Below are positions 63,480-64,000 of a stretch of 64,000 nt of DNA, piece by piece. Within the stretch, counting starts at the first letter, position 1, and each line of letters opens with the position of its first letter. Under the pieces are notes generated by a model that saw nothing but the letters and a program-made list of their open reading frames with translations, ran no database searches and was not told the DNA's origin. The position numbers and the translations under genes were made by a program. The stretch comes from Orthonyx spaldingii (Eukaryota; Chordata; Aves; Passeriformes; Orthonychidae): NCBI GenBank assembly GCA_013397795.1, contig VZTJ01001619.1, positions 918,441-982,440 of the forward strand, given 5' to 3'.

Positions 63480-64000
63480 TACTTTAAATCTTTGCTTTAA
63501 TCCTGAGAGGTGGAGCTGACCTCTCATAATAAATTTCTTGTAATCCCCTACAGATAAATGACATTTAAATTTACACACACACAAAAAAAGGCACTTCAGT
63601 TGGGAATAGGTAGCTGGAAATTCCTGCTCCTCCTCCCTCGAGAATCTAATTTAGAAAAATGTTGAATAAGAGTTTTGTTCCCACTTAAAAAAAAAAAAAA
63701 ACCCAATCAATCAATTTATGGAAGGTATACAGCTCATGAGGGGATACAGGGGAGAGAGTGAGAAAAAAAAGACCAAGAAGCCTTTGGGGACAGGAAGAAG
63801 TGGTGTGAAAGGAGCGCACCTGAAGAACAAATATTGCTGTGCAGGGACTTGCAGGCTCCAGAGAAGGGAGAACCCTGTGTGATGCAGCCAAGAGATTGTT
63901 ACTCAAGCAACTGCAGGGATAAGAACTGTGCACTGAAAAGAGCATGAACAAGCTATAGAGGAAACACTGTTGTCAGTCTAACAATACTTTTGCTTTCTCT
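63071..64000. other. Unique noncoding stretch, no gene seen
   Basis: AT-rich to purine-rich sequence with A runs at 63448-63465 (then GAAAG units to 63479) and 63687-63701. An 88-codon minus-strand frame at the end starts inside the latter run and is not a gene. Confidence 0.65.
63448..63479. repeat. Poly-A run grading into GAAA units
   Basis: A18 is followed by GAAAGAAAAGAAAA. Confidence 0.9.

Noticed and set aside
1..64000. tRNA, rRNA, snRNA, CRISPR arrays, prokaryotic operons
   Set aside because: No B-box tRNA pattern, no conserved snRNA starts, no regularly spaced repeats and no bacterial gene organisation were found by eye.

Overview
The window looks like noncoding DNA from a bird (or a close sauropsid relative): either a gene desert or the inside of a very long intron. 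Three fragments belong to the CR1 LINE family. Their 3' ends carry the CR1 hallmarks: the short ATTCTGTG-type terminal repeat, or the sentence-like 3' UTR with a GGTCCCTTCCAAC-type motif. An old MIR-like SINE remnant with an L2-type tail and one probable solo retroviral LTR are also present. CpG is scarce except in a few short islands. Repeats cover only a few percent of the window, as is usual in birds. Nothing indicates a bacterial, viral or plasmid source: there are no operons, ribosome-binding sites, CRISPR arrays or dense coding.

No protein-coding gene, rRNA, tRNA or known small RNA could be recognised. The longest open frames are about 170-210 codons (around 33.4, 44.4, 6.1, 25.9 and 59.4 kb). 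They are unrecognisable, overlap frames open on other strands or phases, and fit chance in stretches poor in stop codons. A few short stretches have a good splice acceptor, an open frame and a donor together (6.76, 14.06, 26.1, 55.8 and 56.1 kb). They are listed as findings to test, not as genes.

Layout: 1-17.8 kb is AT-rich unique sequence with a CpG-enriched block near 5.4 kb, a TG/CA microsatellite near 7.9 kb and a poly-T tract of about 78 bases near 9.5 kb. 17.8-18.2 kb is a CR1 3' end on the minus strand. 25.1-25.5 kb is the probable solo LTR. 30.8 and 35.0-35.5 kb hold two plus-strand CR1 pieces. 43.75-43.88 kb is the MIR-like remnant. 50.6-53.6 kb is rich in A/C and G/T low-complexity tracts. 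52-64 kb alternates between those tracts and unique blocks that look like conserved noncoding elements, including a CpG-enriched stretch near 59.1-59.7 kb with a G-quadruplex motif.

If the window has a function, it is most likely regulatory. Several blocks of 150-450 bases are repeat-free and carry clusters of homeodomain-, SOX- and RUNX-like sites, in the style of vertebrate enhancers. That is inference from texture only; a cross-species alignment would decide it. I found no convincing new biological system here.
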